In this document: piece after piece, positions 40,705 to 49,891 of the stretch
Numbering within the stretch: position 1 is the first letter of the stretch
Layout of the letters: every line of letters starts with the position of its first letter
DNA from: JAJNBA01 sp963842295
Lineage (GTDB): Bacteria; Actinomycetota; UBA4738; HRBIN12
Direction: 5' to 3'
DNA length: 64,000 nucleotides
NCBI GenBank assembly: GCA_963842295.1
Contig: CAWJFY010000004.1
Span: 248,001-312,000, forward strand
Program-made: the position numbers and the translations under genes
The notes under the pieces: model-generated
Database searches by the model: none
Told to the model about the DNA's origin: nothing
What the model saw: the letters and a program-made list of their open reading frames with translations, nothing else

Positions 40705-42063
40705 ATGGAACGGAGGATCTTCGGCCTCGAGAACGAGTACGGCGTGACTTGCACGTTCCGGGGGCAGCGCCGCCTTTCACCCGACGAGGTCGCCCGTTAC
40801 CTGTTCCGGCGCGTCGTCCACTGGGGACGGTCCTCCAACGTCTTCCTGGAGAACGGGGCCCGTCTGTACCTCGATGTCGGCTCCCATCCCGAGTACGCGA
40901 CGCCGGAGTGCGACGACGTCGAGGAGCTGGTCGCGCACGACAAGGCGGGGGAGCGGATCCTGGAGGCGCTCCTCGGCGCGGCCGAGCTCCGACTCCACGA
41001 AGAGGGGATCTCGGGACAGGTCTATCTCTTCAAGAACAACACCGATTCGGCGGGGAACTCCTACGGCTGTCACGAGAACTACCTCGTCGCCCGGCACGGA
41101 GAGTTCGCGCGGATGGCCGACGTCCTGATCCCGTTCTTCGTGACCCGTCAGATCTGGTGCGGTGCAGGGAAGGTGCTCCATGGCCCGCGGGGCGCTCAGT
41201 ACTGCGTCTCCCAGCGGGCGGAGCACATCTGGGAAGGCGTGTCGTCGGCGACCACCCGCTCCCGTCCGATCATCAACACACGCGACGAGCCGCACGCGGA
41301 CGCCGAGCGCTTCCGTCGGCTCCACGTGATCGTCGGCGATTCGAACATGAGCGAATGGACCTCGTTCATGAAAGTGGGGATCACCGACCTCGTGCTGCGG
41401 ATGGTCGAGGGGAACACGGTGATGCGCGACCTCACGCTCGAGAACCCGATCCGCGCGATCCGCGAGATCAGCCACGACACCACCGGCACGCGGAAGGTCA
41501 AGCTGGCGAACGGCCGCGAGCTGTCCGCGATCGAGATGCAGCAGGAGTACTTCGAGAAGACCTCGCGGTTCCTAGAGCGACGCGGGACCGACGAGACCTC
41601 GAAGCTCCTCCTCTACGAGTGGGGCGAGGCTCTCGACGCCCTGAGCGCGGGCGACCCGGAACGCCTGGCACGCAAGGTTGACTGGGTCACAAAGCGCCTC
41701 CTGATCGAGCGCTACATGGCCAAGCACGACCTGTCACTCGCCTCACCCAGAGTCGCATTGCTCGACCTCACGTACCACGATGTCAACCGGGGGCGAGGCC
41801 TCTACTACCTGCTGGAGAAGGCGGGGAAGGTGGACCGGGTCGCCGCAGAGTCCGCGATCTCCAAGGCCATGCGAGAGCCGCCGCAGACGACGCGCGCGAA
41901 GCTGCGCGGCGACTTCATACGACAGGCGAAGGCCAAGCGCCGCGACTACACGGTGGACTGGGTGCACCTGAAGTTGAACGACCAGGCGCAGCGCACGGTG
42001 CTCTGCAAGGATCCGTTCAGATCCGTCGACGAGCGCGTTGAACAGCTGATCGCCCACATGTGA
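40705..42063 (+). CDS. pafA: Pup ligase PafA
   Basis: 452 residues. Couples the Pup C-terminal Glu to target lysines using ATP. Metal-ATP motif GLENEYGV near the N terminus, catalytic Asp57 in YLDVGSHPEYATPE, and no Dop-loop insertion after the first strand. NNTDSAGNSYGCHENYLVAR and INTRDEPHADAERFRRLHVI are shared with Dop. The stop overlaps the following ATG by one base. Confidence 0.97.
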   Translation: MERRIFGLENEYGVTCTFRGQRRLSPDEVARYLFRRVVHWGRSSNVFLENGARLYLDVGSHPEYATPECDDVEELVAHDKAGERILEALLGAAELRLHEEGISGQVYLFKNNTDSAGNSYGCHENYLVARHGEFARMADVLIPFFVTRQIWCGAGKVLHGPRGAQYCVSQRAEHIWEGVSSATTRSRPIINTRDEPHADAERFRRLHVIVGDSNMSEWTSFMKVGITDLVLRMVEGNTVMRDLTLENPIRAIREISHDTTGTRKVKLANGRELSAIEMQQEYFEKTSRFLERRGTDETSKLLLYEWGEALDALSAGDPERLARKVDWVTKRLLIERYMAKHDLSLASPRVALLDLTYHDVNRGRGLYYLLEKAGKVDRVAAESAISKAMREPPQTTRAKLRGDFIRQAKAKRRDYTVDWVHLKLNDQAQRTVLCKDPFRSVDERVEQLIAHM

Positions 42064-42350
42064 TGTCGGTTCTCGGTGCACTGGTCGATGTCGTCGCGAT
42101 CGGCATCCCCGAGTTCCTCGGAGAGTCCATCACGAACCTCCTCGTGCGAGGTGGGAGGGGTCGGTGGCAGCGGGTCGCGATGGGGGAGAGGAAACGAGCG
42201 GAACGGGAGGTGAGGTTCCTCAGACGGAATCAGGTCTCCGCCTGGATCAGGCCGGCCAGCCGAAGGGAGTACGAGGTCATCGTGCGAACGAGTCAGGCCG
42301 ATATCGCCCGCGCGCTCCTCAACGCCCCCGGTTCTCGCCACACCCCGTGA
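42063..42350 (+). CDS. Hypothetical small basic protein after pafA
   Basis: 95 residues, start ATG overlapping the pafA stop (TGATG). Hydrophobic N-terminal part MSVLGALVDVVAIGIPEFLG, then a very basic region (RKRAEREVRFLRRNQVSAW). Unknown family. Ends 6 bp before the convergent DUF3866 gene. Moderately likely to be real given the coupling. Confidence 0.5.
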   Translation: MSVLGALVDVVAIGIPEFLGESITNLLVRGGRGRWQRVAMGERKRAEREVRFLRRNQVSAWIRPASRREYEVIVRTSQADIARALLNAPGSRHTP

Positions 42351-42356
42351 CCCGGC

Positions 42357-43457
42357 TCATCCTCGATCTGCCCGCTGACGCCATCGACGGTTCTCGGCCG
42401 CCATGCGGCCGGCGAGGACCCCGGCCGCGCCGGCCGCGAGGAAGAACGCGGGATCGTCCTCGATCCCGCGTCCCATCGTTTCGACATCGATGTCTCTCGC
42501 CTGGAGCTCCTCCACGGCCGGCCGCCCGTCCACCTCGATGAGGTGGTGCACCTCCTCGAGCTGTCGCGACCGGAGCGCGTTCCAGACCGCGGTTCGCTGC
42601 TCCTCCCCGTCGAGCACCGGCACGGGGACGTTCACGTCGACCTTGCAGACGTCGGCCAGGATCGTCAGCGAATGATGCGACACGGCCCGGTGGCGTTCCC
42701 GTTCGTCGGCGAAGCTCACCCGAAGCGCGGGGATCGGCCGGCCCTGCAACGTCTCGGCGGCCATCAGAGCGTGACCGCTCGCCAGGGCACTGACGCCCCA
42801 CGTCGTGTCGGTCCCCAGGTTCCCCGGCCCGTCGGCGACGACGATGACCTCGGCATCCAGGATCTCCCTGGCCGCGAGCAGCCCTGTCCACAGGCTCACG
42901 GCCTCGAGCTCGCCCCCGAACGCCTGTCCGCACGTGATCCACCCGTCGAGCAGGCCTGCGGCGCGCATCGTCTCCACGAGGCGAGAGAAGCCGCCCGCCA
43001 GCGCCGCGCCATCGGTCATCACGTAGACGACGCGAGGGTCCGCTGCTCTCTTCGCGCCCGCAGCGATCGGCGCCAGCATCGAGTGGAGAGGGGCGCACAC
43101 GACCGGCGTCTGACCCAGCCCGTTCGAACGCTCCAGAAGATCCGCGTGCGTTTCCTCGACGCTTGCCACCGCGGTCTGGACGGGCGTGTAGCGCAGCTTC
43201 ATGACGTAGCCGGGCGGATCCTCCGCCGACGACTCCCGCCCTTCGACCGCGATCACGACATGGACCCCTCCGGTCCCGAGTCCGAGGTCGAGCGCCGTCG
43301 TGTTGAGGAGGACGGGGTCGCCCGGTCGCACGTCGCCGCACAGATGCGGATAGGCGATGGCCGGCACGGAGGTCCCATCGACCTCGACGTCCAGCTCCTG
43401 CGCTCCGGGCCGCGACCCCGTCACGGCATGGACGATGCCTCGTCTGATATGGATCAC
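42357..43457 (-). CDS. DUF3866 family protein
   Basis: 366 residues from GTG 43457 (VIHIRRGIVHAVTG). Beta-rich N-terminal domain, then an alpha/beta domain with VVYVMTDGAALAGGFSRLV and EVIVVADGPGNLGTDTTWG, patterns typical of DUF3866. Function unknown. It is divergent from pafB with only 46 bp between starts, so the two share a control region. This family is often found near pup or paf genes in actinobacteria. Confidence 0.85.
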   Translation of the reverse strand: MIHIRRGIVHAVTGSRPGAQELDVEVDGTSVPAIAYPHLCGDVRPGDPVLLNTTALDLGLGTGGVHVVIAVEGRESSAEDPPGYVMKLRYTPVQTAVASVEETHADLLERSNGLGQTPVVCAPLHSMLAPIAAGAKRAADPRVVYVMTDGAALAGGFSRLVETMRAAGLLDGWITCGQAFGGELEAVSLWTGLLAAREILDAEVIVVADGPGNLGTDTTWGVSALASGHALMAAETLQGRPIPALRVSFADERERHRAVSHHSLTILADVCKVDVNVPVPVLDGEEQRTAVWNALRSRQLEEVHHLIEVDGRPAVEELQARDIDVETMGRGIEDDPAFFLAAGAAGVLAGRMAAENRRWRQRADRG

Positions 43458-43488
43458 CCGGTGCTCCGATCGCGTATCACGGCGCCGA

Positions 43489-43494
43489 TATGAT
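43489..43494 (+). promoter_or_regulatory. -10 box of pafB (leaderless-type)
   Basis: TATGAT 9 nt before the pafB ATG in the 46-bp divergent gap. Confidence 0.45.
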
Positions 43495-43503
43495 GCCGCA
43501 ACC

Positions 43504-44466
43504 ATGGGGGAGGGGGACCGCGCGGAGCCGCTGGAGCGCCTGCTGAACCTCGTCGGCCTCTTGCTCGAGACCCCCAACCCGCTCACGTTCGAGCAGATCC
43601 GCCGAGTGCTGGAGCCGTACGGGCAGAGCAACGCCGACAGCGCCAAGCGCATGTTCGAGCGGGACAAGGACATCCTCCGTGAGTACGGCGTACCCCTCGA
43701 GCTCGTCGACGTGGACGTGTGGGGCACCGAGCAGGGCTACATGATCCCGAAGGAGAAGTACTACCTCCCGGAGATCGAGTTCGAGCCCGGTGAGCTCGTC
43801 GCGCTGCTGGTGGCGGCACAGAGCGGTGGCCAGGACCCGGCTGCCGAGAGCGGCGCCCGCAAGCTGCTCTACGGCGCGGACGGCGGCGTGCTCGCCGGCC
43901 TGGGGGGCGGCCCGCTCGCCTCGGGTTCCGACGCCCGAAGCAACCTGGTCCACGCAGCGGCTGAGGCAGCCCAGGAGCTCCGGAGGGTTCGCTTCACCTA
44001 CCGCACGTCGCAGGGAAAGACGAGCGAGCGCGACGTCGACGCCTGGGCGATGGTGTTCCGAGCCGGACATTGGTACCTCGTGGGGCACGACCGGGAACGG
44101 GACGACGTCCGGGCGTTCCGGGTGTCGAGGATGGTCACCGAGATCGTCGACGCCGGGCCGGGCTCCGCCCCGCCCGCCGACTTCCGAGCCGCCGACCACG
44201 TCGAGGCAGGCCCATGGGTGGCGGCGGGTGACGACCGGGCCGTGGTGCTCTTCTCACCCGGACGGGCCTGGTTCGCCGCCTCCCAGTTCCCGGGAGCCCG
44301 AGAGATCGGCACCGAGGACGGCGGATGGGTCGCGATGGAGATCCCGATGGCCGACGAGGGTGCGTTCGCGGCCATGCTCCTCGAATACGGGCCGGATGCC
44401 TCCGTTCGATCGCCGACCTCGCTGCGCGACGCTGTCGTCTTCCGGCTGGAGACGTTCCTTGCCTGA
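43504..44466 (+). CDS. pafB: WYL-domain regulator PafB
   Basis: 320 residues. N-terminal winged HTH (about 5-75, RLLNLVGLLLETPNPLTFEQ), a WYL domain containing HWYLVGHDRERDDVRAFRVS, and a WCX C-terminal domain. With PafC it forms the PafBC activator of the LexA-independent DNA-damage response; WYL domains sense ligand, reported to be single-stranded DNA. ATG chosen because of the -10 box just upstream. Overlaps pafC by 8 bases. Confidence 0.93.
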   Translation: MGEGDRAEPLERLLNLVGLLLETPNPLTFEQIRRVLEPYGQSNADSAKRMFERDKDILREYGVPLELVDVDVWGTEQGYMIPKEKYYLPEIEFEPGELVALLVAAQSGGQDPAAESGARKLLYGADGGVLAGLGGGPLASGSDARSNLVHAAAEAAQELRRVRFTYRTSQGKTSERDVDAWAMVFRAGHWYLVGHDRERDDVRAFRVSRMVTEIVDAGPGSAPPADFRAADHVEAGPWVAAGDDRAVVLFSPGRAWFAASQFPGAREIGTEDGGWVAMEIPMADEGAFAAMLLEYGPDASVRSPTSLRDAVVFRLETFLA

Positions 44467-45439
44467 TCGGAAACGCGGCGTCCCCAAGACCTCGGACCGC
44501 CTCGGGAGGATGCTCGCGATCGTCCCCTACCTCGTCCAGCATCCGGGGTCAGAGCTCACCGAGGTGGCGAGCGCCTTCGATGTCCCGCCGTCGCAGCTCC
44601 GGCGCGATCTCGACCTGCTGTTCATGTCGGGGCTACCGCCGTACGGCCCGGGTGATCTGATCGACGTCGACGTGGACGAGGACGGCCACATCTGGATCTC
44701 GATGGCCGATCATTTCTCCCGGCCACTGCAGCTCACGAGGATCGAGGCGCTCGCGGTGTACCTCCGCGGTACCGAGCTCCTCGCGACACCGGGGATGCCC
44801 GACGCGCCCGCCCTGGCGAAGGCGCTCGAGAAACTGCGCAGCTCGCTCGGCGCCGAGACGCTCCGCGAGGCCGAGGGTCGGATCGAGATCGCGCGGGGAG
44901 GTCGGGCCCCGGAGCATCTCGACGTGCTCCGTGCGGCCGCACGGACGCCGGAACGGCTCTCGATCGAGTATTTCGCGGCGTCCACGGGAGAGTGGAGCAG
45001 CCGCGAGATCGAGCCCGAGGAGGTCTTCTCCGGAATGGGTCACTGGTACGTGGCCGCGTGGGACGTGGATGCCGACGCGGAACGCCTCTTCCGCGTCGAC
45101 CGTGTGCGGAGCGTGGCGCCGACCGGCGAGACGTTCCCACCACGCGGCCTGCGCGGGGCAGGTCGTGATCTCTACTCACCGACCGGCGAGGACGTGGCGG
45201 TCCGCCTCCGATTGCGGCCGCCGGCCCGGTGGATCGCGGAGTACTACGCCACCACCCAGGTCGAGGAGCTGGAGGACGGCGGCATCGAGGTAACGCTCCC
45301 GGCGCGGCAGCTCGGCTGGGTCGCCCGCCTCCTCCTTCGCGTCGGTGAGGACGCGGAGGTCGTGGAGCCGGCGGAGCTGATCGATGAGGCTCAGCGCCTC
45401 GCCCGCGAAACGCTGGCTCGGTACGACCAGAAGCCCTAG
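44459..45439 (+). CDS. pafC: WYL-domain regulator PafC
   Basis: 326 residues from TTG 44459. N-terminal HTH (DRLGRMLAIVPYLVQHPGSE, PPSQLRRDLDLLF), WYL domain with HWYVAAWDVDADAERLFRVD and a C-terminal WCX-like domain. Partner of PafB, encoded in tandem with an 8-base overlap. Start inferred from overlap and family length. Confidence 0.93.
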   Translation: MPDRKRGVPKTSDRLGRMLAIVPYLVQHPGSELTEVASAFDVPPSQLRRDLDLLFMSGLPPYGPGDLIDVDVDEDGHIWISMADHFSRPLQLTRIEALAVYLRGTELLATPGMPDAPALAKALEKLRSSLGAETLREAEGRIEIARGGRAPEHLDVLRAAARTPERLSIEYFAASTGEWSSREIEPEEVFSGMGHWYVAAWDVDADAERLFRVDRVRSVAPTGETFPPRGLRGAGRDLYSPTGEDVAVRLRLRPPARWIAEYYATTQVEELEDGGIEVTLPARQLGWVARLLLRVGEDAEVVEPAELIDEAQRLARETLARYDQKP

Positions 45440-45444
45440 TCATA

Positions 45445-45458
45445 CGGGGCTAGCCCCG
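45445..45458. terminator. 14-bp palindrome after pafC
   Basis: CGGGGCTAGCCCCG, perfect, 6 bp after the pafC stop. Not followed by T residues; either a hairpin at the 3' end of pafBC mRNA or an operator. Confidence 0.35.
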
Positions 45459-45512
45459 ACAATCGTGGGAACCCTCAAGGCCCGCTCACACCCGGCCGAT
45501 AGCTGTCCTGAG

Positions 45513-45890
45513 ATGACCACCATCCGAACGACGTGCCCCCGCTGCGGCGAGGTGGATATGGGTCCCGAGGCGATCTCGCTGTCCGTACGGTCGAGCGGCC
45601 GCGAAGGGAGCTACCGCTTCAATTGCCCGCGCTGCGACGACTCCGTCGAGAAGCGGGCCGACCGGAAGATCGTCGCGTTGCTCGTCTCGGCAGGGGTCGA
45701 CCTGGAGCCGCGAGGTGCCTCCGAGGCGGGCGAAACGCTCTTCGACCAAGAGCCCGTCGAGACGGTGGAACCTCTCGAGCATGCCGCGGGTGGCCCCGCG
45801 TTCACGATCGACGACGTGATCGAGTTCCACTTCCTGCTCGAGGACGAGCGATACCTCAAAGAGTTCCTCACGAGCTCCGACGAGTCGTAG
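45513..45890 (+). CDS. Small zinc-ribbon protein
   Basis: 125 residues from ATG 45513 (MTTIRTTCPRCGEVDMGPEA). Two CPRC knuckles about 30 residues apart form a likely zinc ribbon at about 8-45; the remainder is acidic, with FTIDDVIEFHFLLEDERYLK at the end. Unknown role. Lies between pafC and the Tat genes. Confidence 0.75.
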   Translation: MTTIRTTCPRCGEVDMGPEAISLSVRSSGREGSYRFNCPRCDDSVEKRADRKIVALLVSAGVDLEPRGASEAGETLFDQEPVETVEPLEHAAGGPAFTIDDVIEFHFLLEDERYLKEFLTSSDES

Positions 45891-45904
45891 CCCCGCCTCC
45901 CAGC

Positions 45905-45910
45905 TAGCAT
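45905..45910 (+). promoter_or_regulatory. -10 box before the small membrane gene (leaderless-type)
   Basis: TAGCAT 7 nt before the ATG at 45918. Confidence 0.4.
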
Positions 45911-45917
45911 CCCTCGC

Positions 45918-46163
45918 ATGGAAGCTTGGCTCGTCGTGTGGCTCGTGGTCGGGCTCATCACGACCGCCGCGTTGCTCGCGATGCTCGGCTTCCTCGTTCG
46001 CCATGTGATCCTGCTCGGGCGGACGGCCGGCCGCTTGCAGGACGAGCTCCAGCCGGTCGCCGACGAGTTGGCCGCAGCGTCGGCGCGGGCGGCCGATTCG
46101 GCGGCCGATCTCTCCGGGCGGGCGAAACCGCGGTCGTCGGCCCGGCGCAGAGGCCACCGATAG
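45918..46163 (+). CDS. Small single-pass membrane protein
   Basis: 81 residues: membrane segment VVWLVVGLITTAALLAMLGF, then an amphipathic helical tail (GRLQDELQPVADELAAASAR) and a basic end. Resembles DUF948-like small membrane proteins in layout only. Upstream of tatA. Confidence 0.65.
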   Translation: MEAWLVVWLVVGLITTAALLAMLGFLVRHVILLGRTAGRLQDELQPVADELAAASARAADSAADLSGRAKPRSSARRRGHR

Positions 46164-46191
46164 ACTCCTGTCCGGGGACGTCTCCGATCCC

Positions 46192-46677
46192 ATGCTCAAC
46201 GTAGGACCTCTCGAGCTTCTCGTCGTCCTCGCCGTGGCGCTGGTCGTGGTGGGGCCAGAGCGGCTGCCCGAGCTCGCCCGGTCCGTCGGGCGGGTGCTCA
46301 GGCAGTTCCGCGAGGTCCAGGACGAGGTCCGCGACATGGTTTCGTCCGGGGTCGACGACGACATGCGGGAGGCCGCGTCGGAGTTCCGGAAGGCGACCGG
46401 GAGCATCAAACGAGCCACCGACGTGAAAGGTGCGGTCGGGCGGGCCGAGCGGAGCATCCGAGAACAGACCGCCTCGTCCCAGAAGCCACGAGCCACGCCG
46501 GCCTCGAGCGAGGTGGGAGAGGCGGGAGGTCCACCCGCCGACCGACTCGTCGAGGACGCGTCCGCCGCCGACCCGCCGACGTCGGCGCAGCCCGTCCCGC
46601 CGCCTGAGCCCGCCGAGCTCGCCGATCACGCCGAGCCGGCGGACGACGCCGAGCCCGAGAGCCCGTCCCTCCCATGA
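46192..46677 (+). CDS. tatA: Twin-arginine translocase TatA/TatB-type subunit
   Basis: 161 residues. N-terminal membrane helix with early Glu (GPLELLVVLAVALVVVGPER), then the amphipathic helix LPELARSVGRVLRQFREVQD and a long acidic, Pro-rich tail. The length and Glu suggest a TatB-like or bifunctional member. Overlaps tatC by 4 bases. Exports folded proteins with TatC. Confidence 0.9.
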   Translation: MLNVGPLELLVVLAVALVVVGPERLPELARSVGRVLRQFREVQDEVRDMVSSGVDDDMREAASEFRKATGSIKRATDVKGAVGRAERSIREQTASSQKPRATPASSEVGEAGGPPADRLVEDASAADPPTSAQPVPPPEPAELADHAEPADDAEPESPSLP

Positions 46678-47456
46678 AGACCCTTCCCCGTTGGCGGCGC
46701 AAGAGCCCTGAGGAACGTGAGGGTGCGATGTCGCTGATCGACCACCTCAAGGAGCTCCGCCACCGCCTGTTGATCTGCCTCTGGGCCTTGCTCGCAGGCT
46801 CGGTCGCCGGCTTCTTCCTCTACGAGCCCGTCATGCGCCTCATCCAGAGTCCGTACTGCGACTTCCTCCGCGATCACCCGGACAAGGCTCCCTTCGAACA
46901 GGAGGGATGCTCGCTCATCTTCACCGGAGCGATCGACGCGTTCTTGATCACGGTGAAGGTGATCGTGTTCCTGGCGCTCCTGGTGGCCTTACCGGTGATC
47001 CTGTACCAGCTGTGGGCCTTCATCGTGCCCGGGCTCACGTCTCGGGAGCGCAGGTGGGCGATCCCGTTCGTCGCGCTGTCCGTCGTCCTGTTCCTCCTCG
47101 GGGGCCTTGCCGCGTACCTGACGCTGCCGAAAGCCCTGGGCTTCCTCCTCAGCGTCGGCGGCGACTTCGTCAGCCCCCTCCTCACCGTGGACAAGTACAT
47201 CGGCTTCGTGATCTTCACGATCCTGGCGTTCGGTCTCGGTTTCGAGTTCCCGATCCTGCTCATCTCGCTGAGCGCAGCCGGAGTCCTGACGAACGAGACG
47301 ATGCGGAAGTACCGGCGTCAGGTGATCCTCGGACTCGCGATCTTCTCGGCGGTGATCACGCCGAGCCCGGACCCGATCTCGATGCTCGCGCTGCTGATCC
47401 CGCTCTACCTCTTCTACGAGGGAGCTATCATCGTCAGCCGTTTGCTGAAGCGATAG
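46674..47456 (+). CDS. tatC: Twin-arginine translocase subunit TatC
   Basis: 260 residues, six membrane segments. Cytosolic N terminus with SLIDHLKELRHRLLICLWAL, a conserved TatC motif, an extracytoplasmic loop with Cys pair (SPYCDFLRDHP, EGCSLIF), and FGLGFEFPILLISLSAAGVL. Recognises twin-arginine signal peptides. Confidence 0.96.
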   Translation: MKTLPRWRRKSPEEREGAMSLIDHLKELRHRLLICLWALLAGSVAGFFLYEPVMRLIQSPYCDFLRDHPDKAPFEQEGCSLIFTGAIDAFLITVKVIVFLALLVALPVILYQLWAFIVPGLTSRERRWAIPFVALSVVLFLLGGLAAYLTLPKALGFLLSVGGDFVSPLLTVDKYIGFVIFTILAFGLGFEFPILLISLSAAGVLTNETMRKYRRQVILGLAIFSAVITPSPDPISMLALLIPLYLFYEGAIIVSRLLKR

Positions 47457-47466
47457 GACGAAGACG

Positions 47467-48180
47467 ATGGCGATCAAAGGCAAGGGACGAACGAGGGCCA
47501 GGCAGTCCGTACGCGCGCCCAGGCGGGGGCCCGTCCCCGTCCCGGTGCCGTTCGCCCGGCGTCGTGGCGTGCAGGTCATCGCGGCGTTCGTGGCCGGCCT
47601 GTTGGTCTTCTGGGGAGGGATCTGGCTGACGAACGGTCTGCGCGCGCAGGACACCTCCGAGCGGGACCGCGAGGAAGAGCTCTTGCGGCGTCGGGCGGGC
47701 GCGGCCTGGGAGAACGTGGTCGCGACCGAAGTGGGCGCTATCGGGCAGGTCGAGGAGGGCCGGCCTCCCGTGATCCTCCCGCAGGTCCGGGCCGAGATCA
47801 CCGGGCTCGCCGAGAGGACCCCCGCGGATGCCGTGGCAACGCTCCAGGCGGCCGCGAAGGCCGCGCAGGAGGCGATCGACGGCATCGAGGCATACAAGCT
47901 CTCTGAGTCGCTCGGGGACAAGGGATTCGACGCAGGTCAGGTGCTCCGCTTCCTGTCCGCGAAAGACGAGCTGGTCGCTTCGATACAGCTCTCCCGCCAG
48001 GCCGCGCTCGCCGGGGTGCTGGCGGCCGATCTCGAAGGCCAGGATCGTCGTGGGGCGCTCGCTCGCGCGAACGAGCTGCTCTCCCTTGGCGATTCGGCCG
48101 TGCTCCGCTTCCAGACGCACCAAAGCGAAGCGCTCGCCGCCGCGGGGATCATCCGGCAGCCCTCGATCCCCGGCGCGTAG
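47467..48180 (+). CDS. Conserved membrane-anchored hypothetical protein
   Basis: 237 residues: very basic N terminus (about 1-35), one membrane segment (VQVIAAFVAGLLVFWGGIWL), then an extracytoplasmic helical domain with many Ala/Glu residues. Often found after tatC in actinobacteria; role unknown. ATG follows tatC by 10 bp. Confidence 0.75.
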   Translation: MAIKGKGRTRARQSVRAPRRGPVPVPVPFARRRGVQVIAAFVAGLLVFWGGIWLTNGLRAQDTSERDREEELLRRRAGAAWENVVATEVGAIGQVEEGRPPVILPQVRAEITGLAERTPADAVATLQAAAKAAQEAIDGIEAYKLSESLGDKGFDAGQVLRFLSAKDELVASIQLSRQAALAGVLAADLEGQDRRGALARANELLSLGDSAVLRFQTHQSEALAAAGIIRQPSIPGA

Positions 48181-48183
48181 TCG

Positions 48184-49098
48184 ATGGCGGACGCTCCCGG
48201 CCTCGTCGTGGTCGCGAACCCGGCGGCGGGACACGGGAGGGCCGGGCGTTTGATCGGCAAGGTCACCACGGCCCTCCACCGGCTGCGGGTGCCGCATGAG
48301 ATCCGTGTCTCGGAATCGGGAACCGACCTCGAGCAGCTGGCCCGCGTCGCGGCGGAGGCCGGAACGAGGATCGTGGCCGCGCTCGGAGGCGACGGGACCG
48401 CTTCCCTGGCCGCCAACGGCATCCTGGGCACCGGTGCCGCGTTGGCCGCATTGCCGGCCGGGACCGGAGACGACTTCGCGAAGGCGATCGGCGCGGGGAA
48501 GCTGGATGCCGCGATCGGGCTGCTTGCCGACCCGAAGACCGCCGACCTCGATGTGATCGAGGTCACGACCGGAGCGACCAAGAGGAGCTTCATCAACATC
48601 GCCGGCGCGGGGTTCGATTCGGAGGTGAACGAGACCGCGAACGGGATGACCGTCAAGCTCGGGGCCACCGGCACGTACCTCGTCGCGCTGCTGAAGACGC
48701 TCTCGAGCTACTCGCCGGCTGCGTTCACGATCCAGGTCGACGACGAGCGGATGGAGCTGAACGCGATGCTGGTCGAGGTGGGAAGCGGACGCTGGACCGG
48801 GGGCGGGATGAAGGTCCTGCCCAACGCGGTGATGAACGACGGCATGCTGGACGTGTGCGTCGTCGAAGCACTCTCCAAGCTCGCGTTCCTGCGAGCGTTC
48901 CCGCGCGTGTTCCTCGGCTCGCACACCACGCACCCGAAGGTCCGGATGCGCACGGGCACGCGGGTCCAGGTCGAGGCGGACCGGCGCGTGCTCGTGTATG
49001 CCGACGGAGAGTTGGTCGGCTCGCTCCCGGCGATCTTCGAGATGCGTCCGGGCGCGCTTCCCGTGGTGGTCGGGCCGGGCGCCAAGGGCGTACGGTGA
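48184..49098 (+). CDS. Diacylglycerol kinase-family lipid kinase
   Basis: 304 residues. N-terminal VVVANPAAGHGRAGRL, the nucleotide motif ALGGDGTASLAANG, ALPAGTGDDFAKAIG, and a C-terminal beta-rich domain with RWTGGGMKVLPNAVMNDGML. Phosphorylates a lipid, probably diacylglycerol or a sphingoid-like base. A diverged relative lies at 52563. Confidence 0.9.
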   Translation: MADAPGLVVVANPAAGHGRAGRLIGKVTTALHRLRVPHEIRVSESGTDLEQLARVAAEAGTRIVAALGGDGTASLAANGILGTGAALAALPAGTGDDFAKAIGAGKLDAAIGLLADPKTADLDVIEVTTGATKRSFINIAGAGFDSEVNETANGMTVKLGATGTYLVALLKTLSSYSPAAFTIQVDDERMELNAMLVEVGSGRWTGGGMKVLPNAVMNDGMLDVCVVEALSKLAFLRAFPRVFLGSHTTHPKVRMRTGTRVQVEADRRVLVYADGELVGSLPAIFEMRPGALPVVVGPGAKGVR

Positions 49099-49102
49099 GC
49101 CG

Positions 49103-49834
49103 GTGACCACCGGCCTCCTCCTGATCCATGCCTTCCCGCTCGACGCCAGGATGTGGGAAACGCAGATGGGCTCGCTCGGAGCCCGGCTGCCCATCGTTGC
49201 TCCCCATCTGCCCGGTTTCGGCGGGACCGAAGGCCCCGAGGTCCTCACGATGTCGCTCGCGGCCGAGGTTTGTGCGCGCGCGCTCGACGAAGCCGGCGTT
49301 GACACGGCGATCGTCTGCGGCCTCTCGATGGGGGGCTACGTCGCCTTCGAGCTCTGGCGGGAGGCGCAGCCGCGCGTCGCGGCCCTGGTGCTCGCGAACA
49401 CACGCGCCGAGCCCGACCCGCCGGAAGGCGCGGCCGCTCGTCACGCGCTGGCCGAGCGGTTGAAGGCGGAGGGCCACGGCTTCCTCGTGGAGGAGCCGCC
49501 CCCGCTCCTCTCGGAGGATGCCCCCGCGGATCTCCGGGAGCGTGTCAAGGGGTTGATCGCCGACCAGAGCCCGGCGGCGATCGCGGCTGCCTCGCTTGGG
49601 ATGGCCGAACGTCCGGATTCGGTGCCGGATCTGCCCGGCATCGACGTGCCCACCCTCGTCATCACCGGCACGGCCGACCGACTGATCCCCCCCGACGTCA
49701 CGGCCGGCATCGCCGAGCGCGTGCCCGACGCGGAGCTCCTTCGGATCGAGGCTGCCGGGCATCTGTCGAATCTCGAGGCGCCCGAGGCGTTCACCGCCGC
49801 GCTCGACGGAGTACTGACGGCTCTCGGCTCGTAG
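49103..49834 (+). CDS. Alpha/beta-fold hydrolase
   Basis: 243 residues from GTG 49103. Oxyanion region LLIHAFPLDARMW, nucleophile elbow CGLSMGGYVA, Asp in VITGTADRLIPPD and catalytic His in AAGHLSNLEAPEAF. Substrate unknown; esterase or C-C hydrolase-like. Starts 4 bp after the lipid kinase stop. Confidence 0.9.
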   Translation: MTTGLLLIHAFPLDARMWETQMGSLGARLPIVAPHLPGFGGTEGPEVLTMSLAAEVCARALDEAGVDTAIVCGLSMGGYVAFELWREAQPRVAALVLANTRAEPDPPEGAAARHALAERLKAEGHGFLVEEPPPLLSEDAPADLRERVKGLIADQSPAAIAAASLGMAERPDSVPDLPGIDVPTLVITGTADRLIPPDVTAGIAERVPDAELLRIEAAGHLSNLEAPEAFTAALDGVLTALGS

Positions 49835-49876
49835 CGCAGACTTCTCGACGGAACCGGCCGGTCGAGGGCTCGCCCG

Positions 49877-49882
49877 TAGACT
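49877..49882 (+). promoter_or_regulatory. -10 box of helY (leaderless-type)
   Basis: TAGACT 9 nt before the GTG at 49892. Confidence 0.4.
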
Positions 49883-49891
49883 GAACGCACC

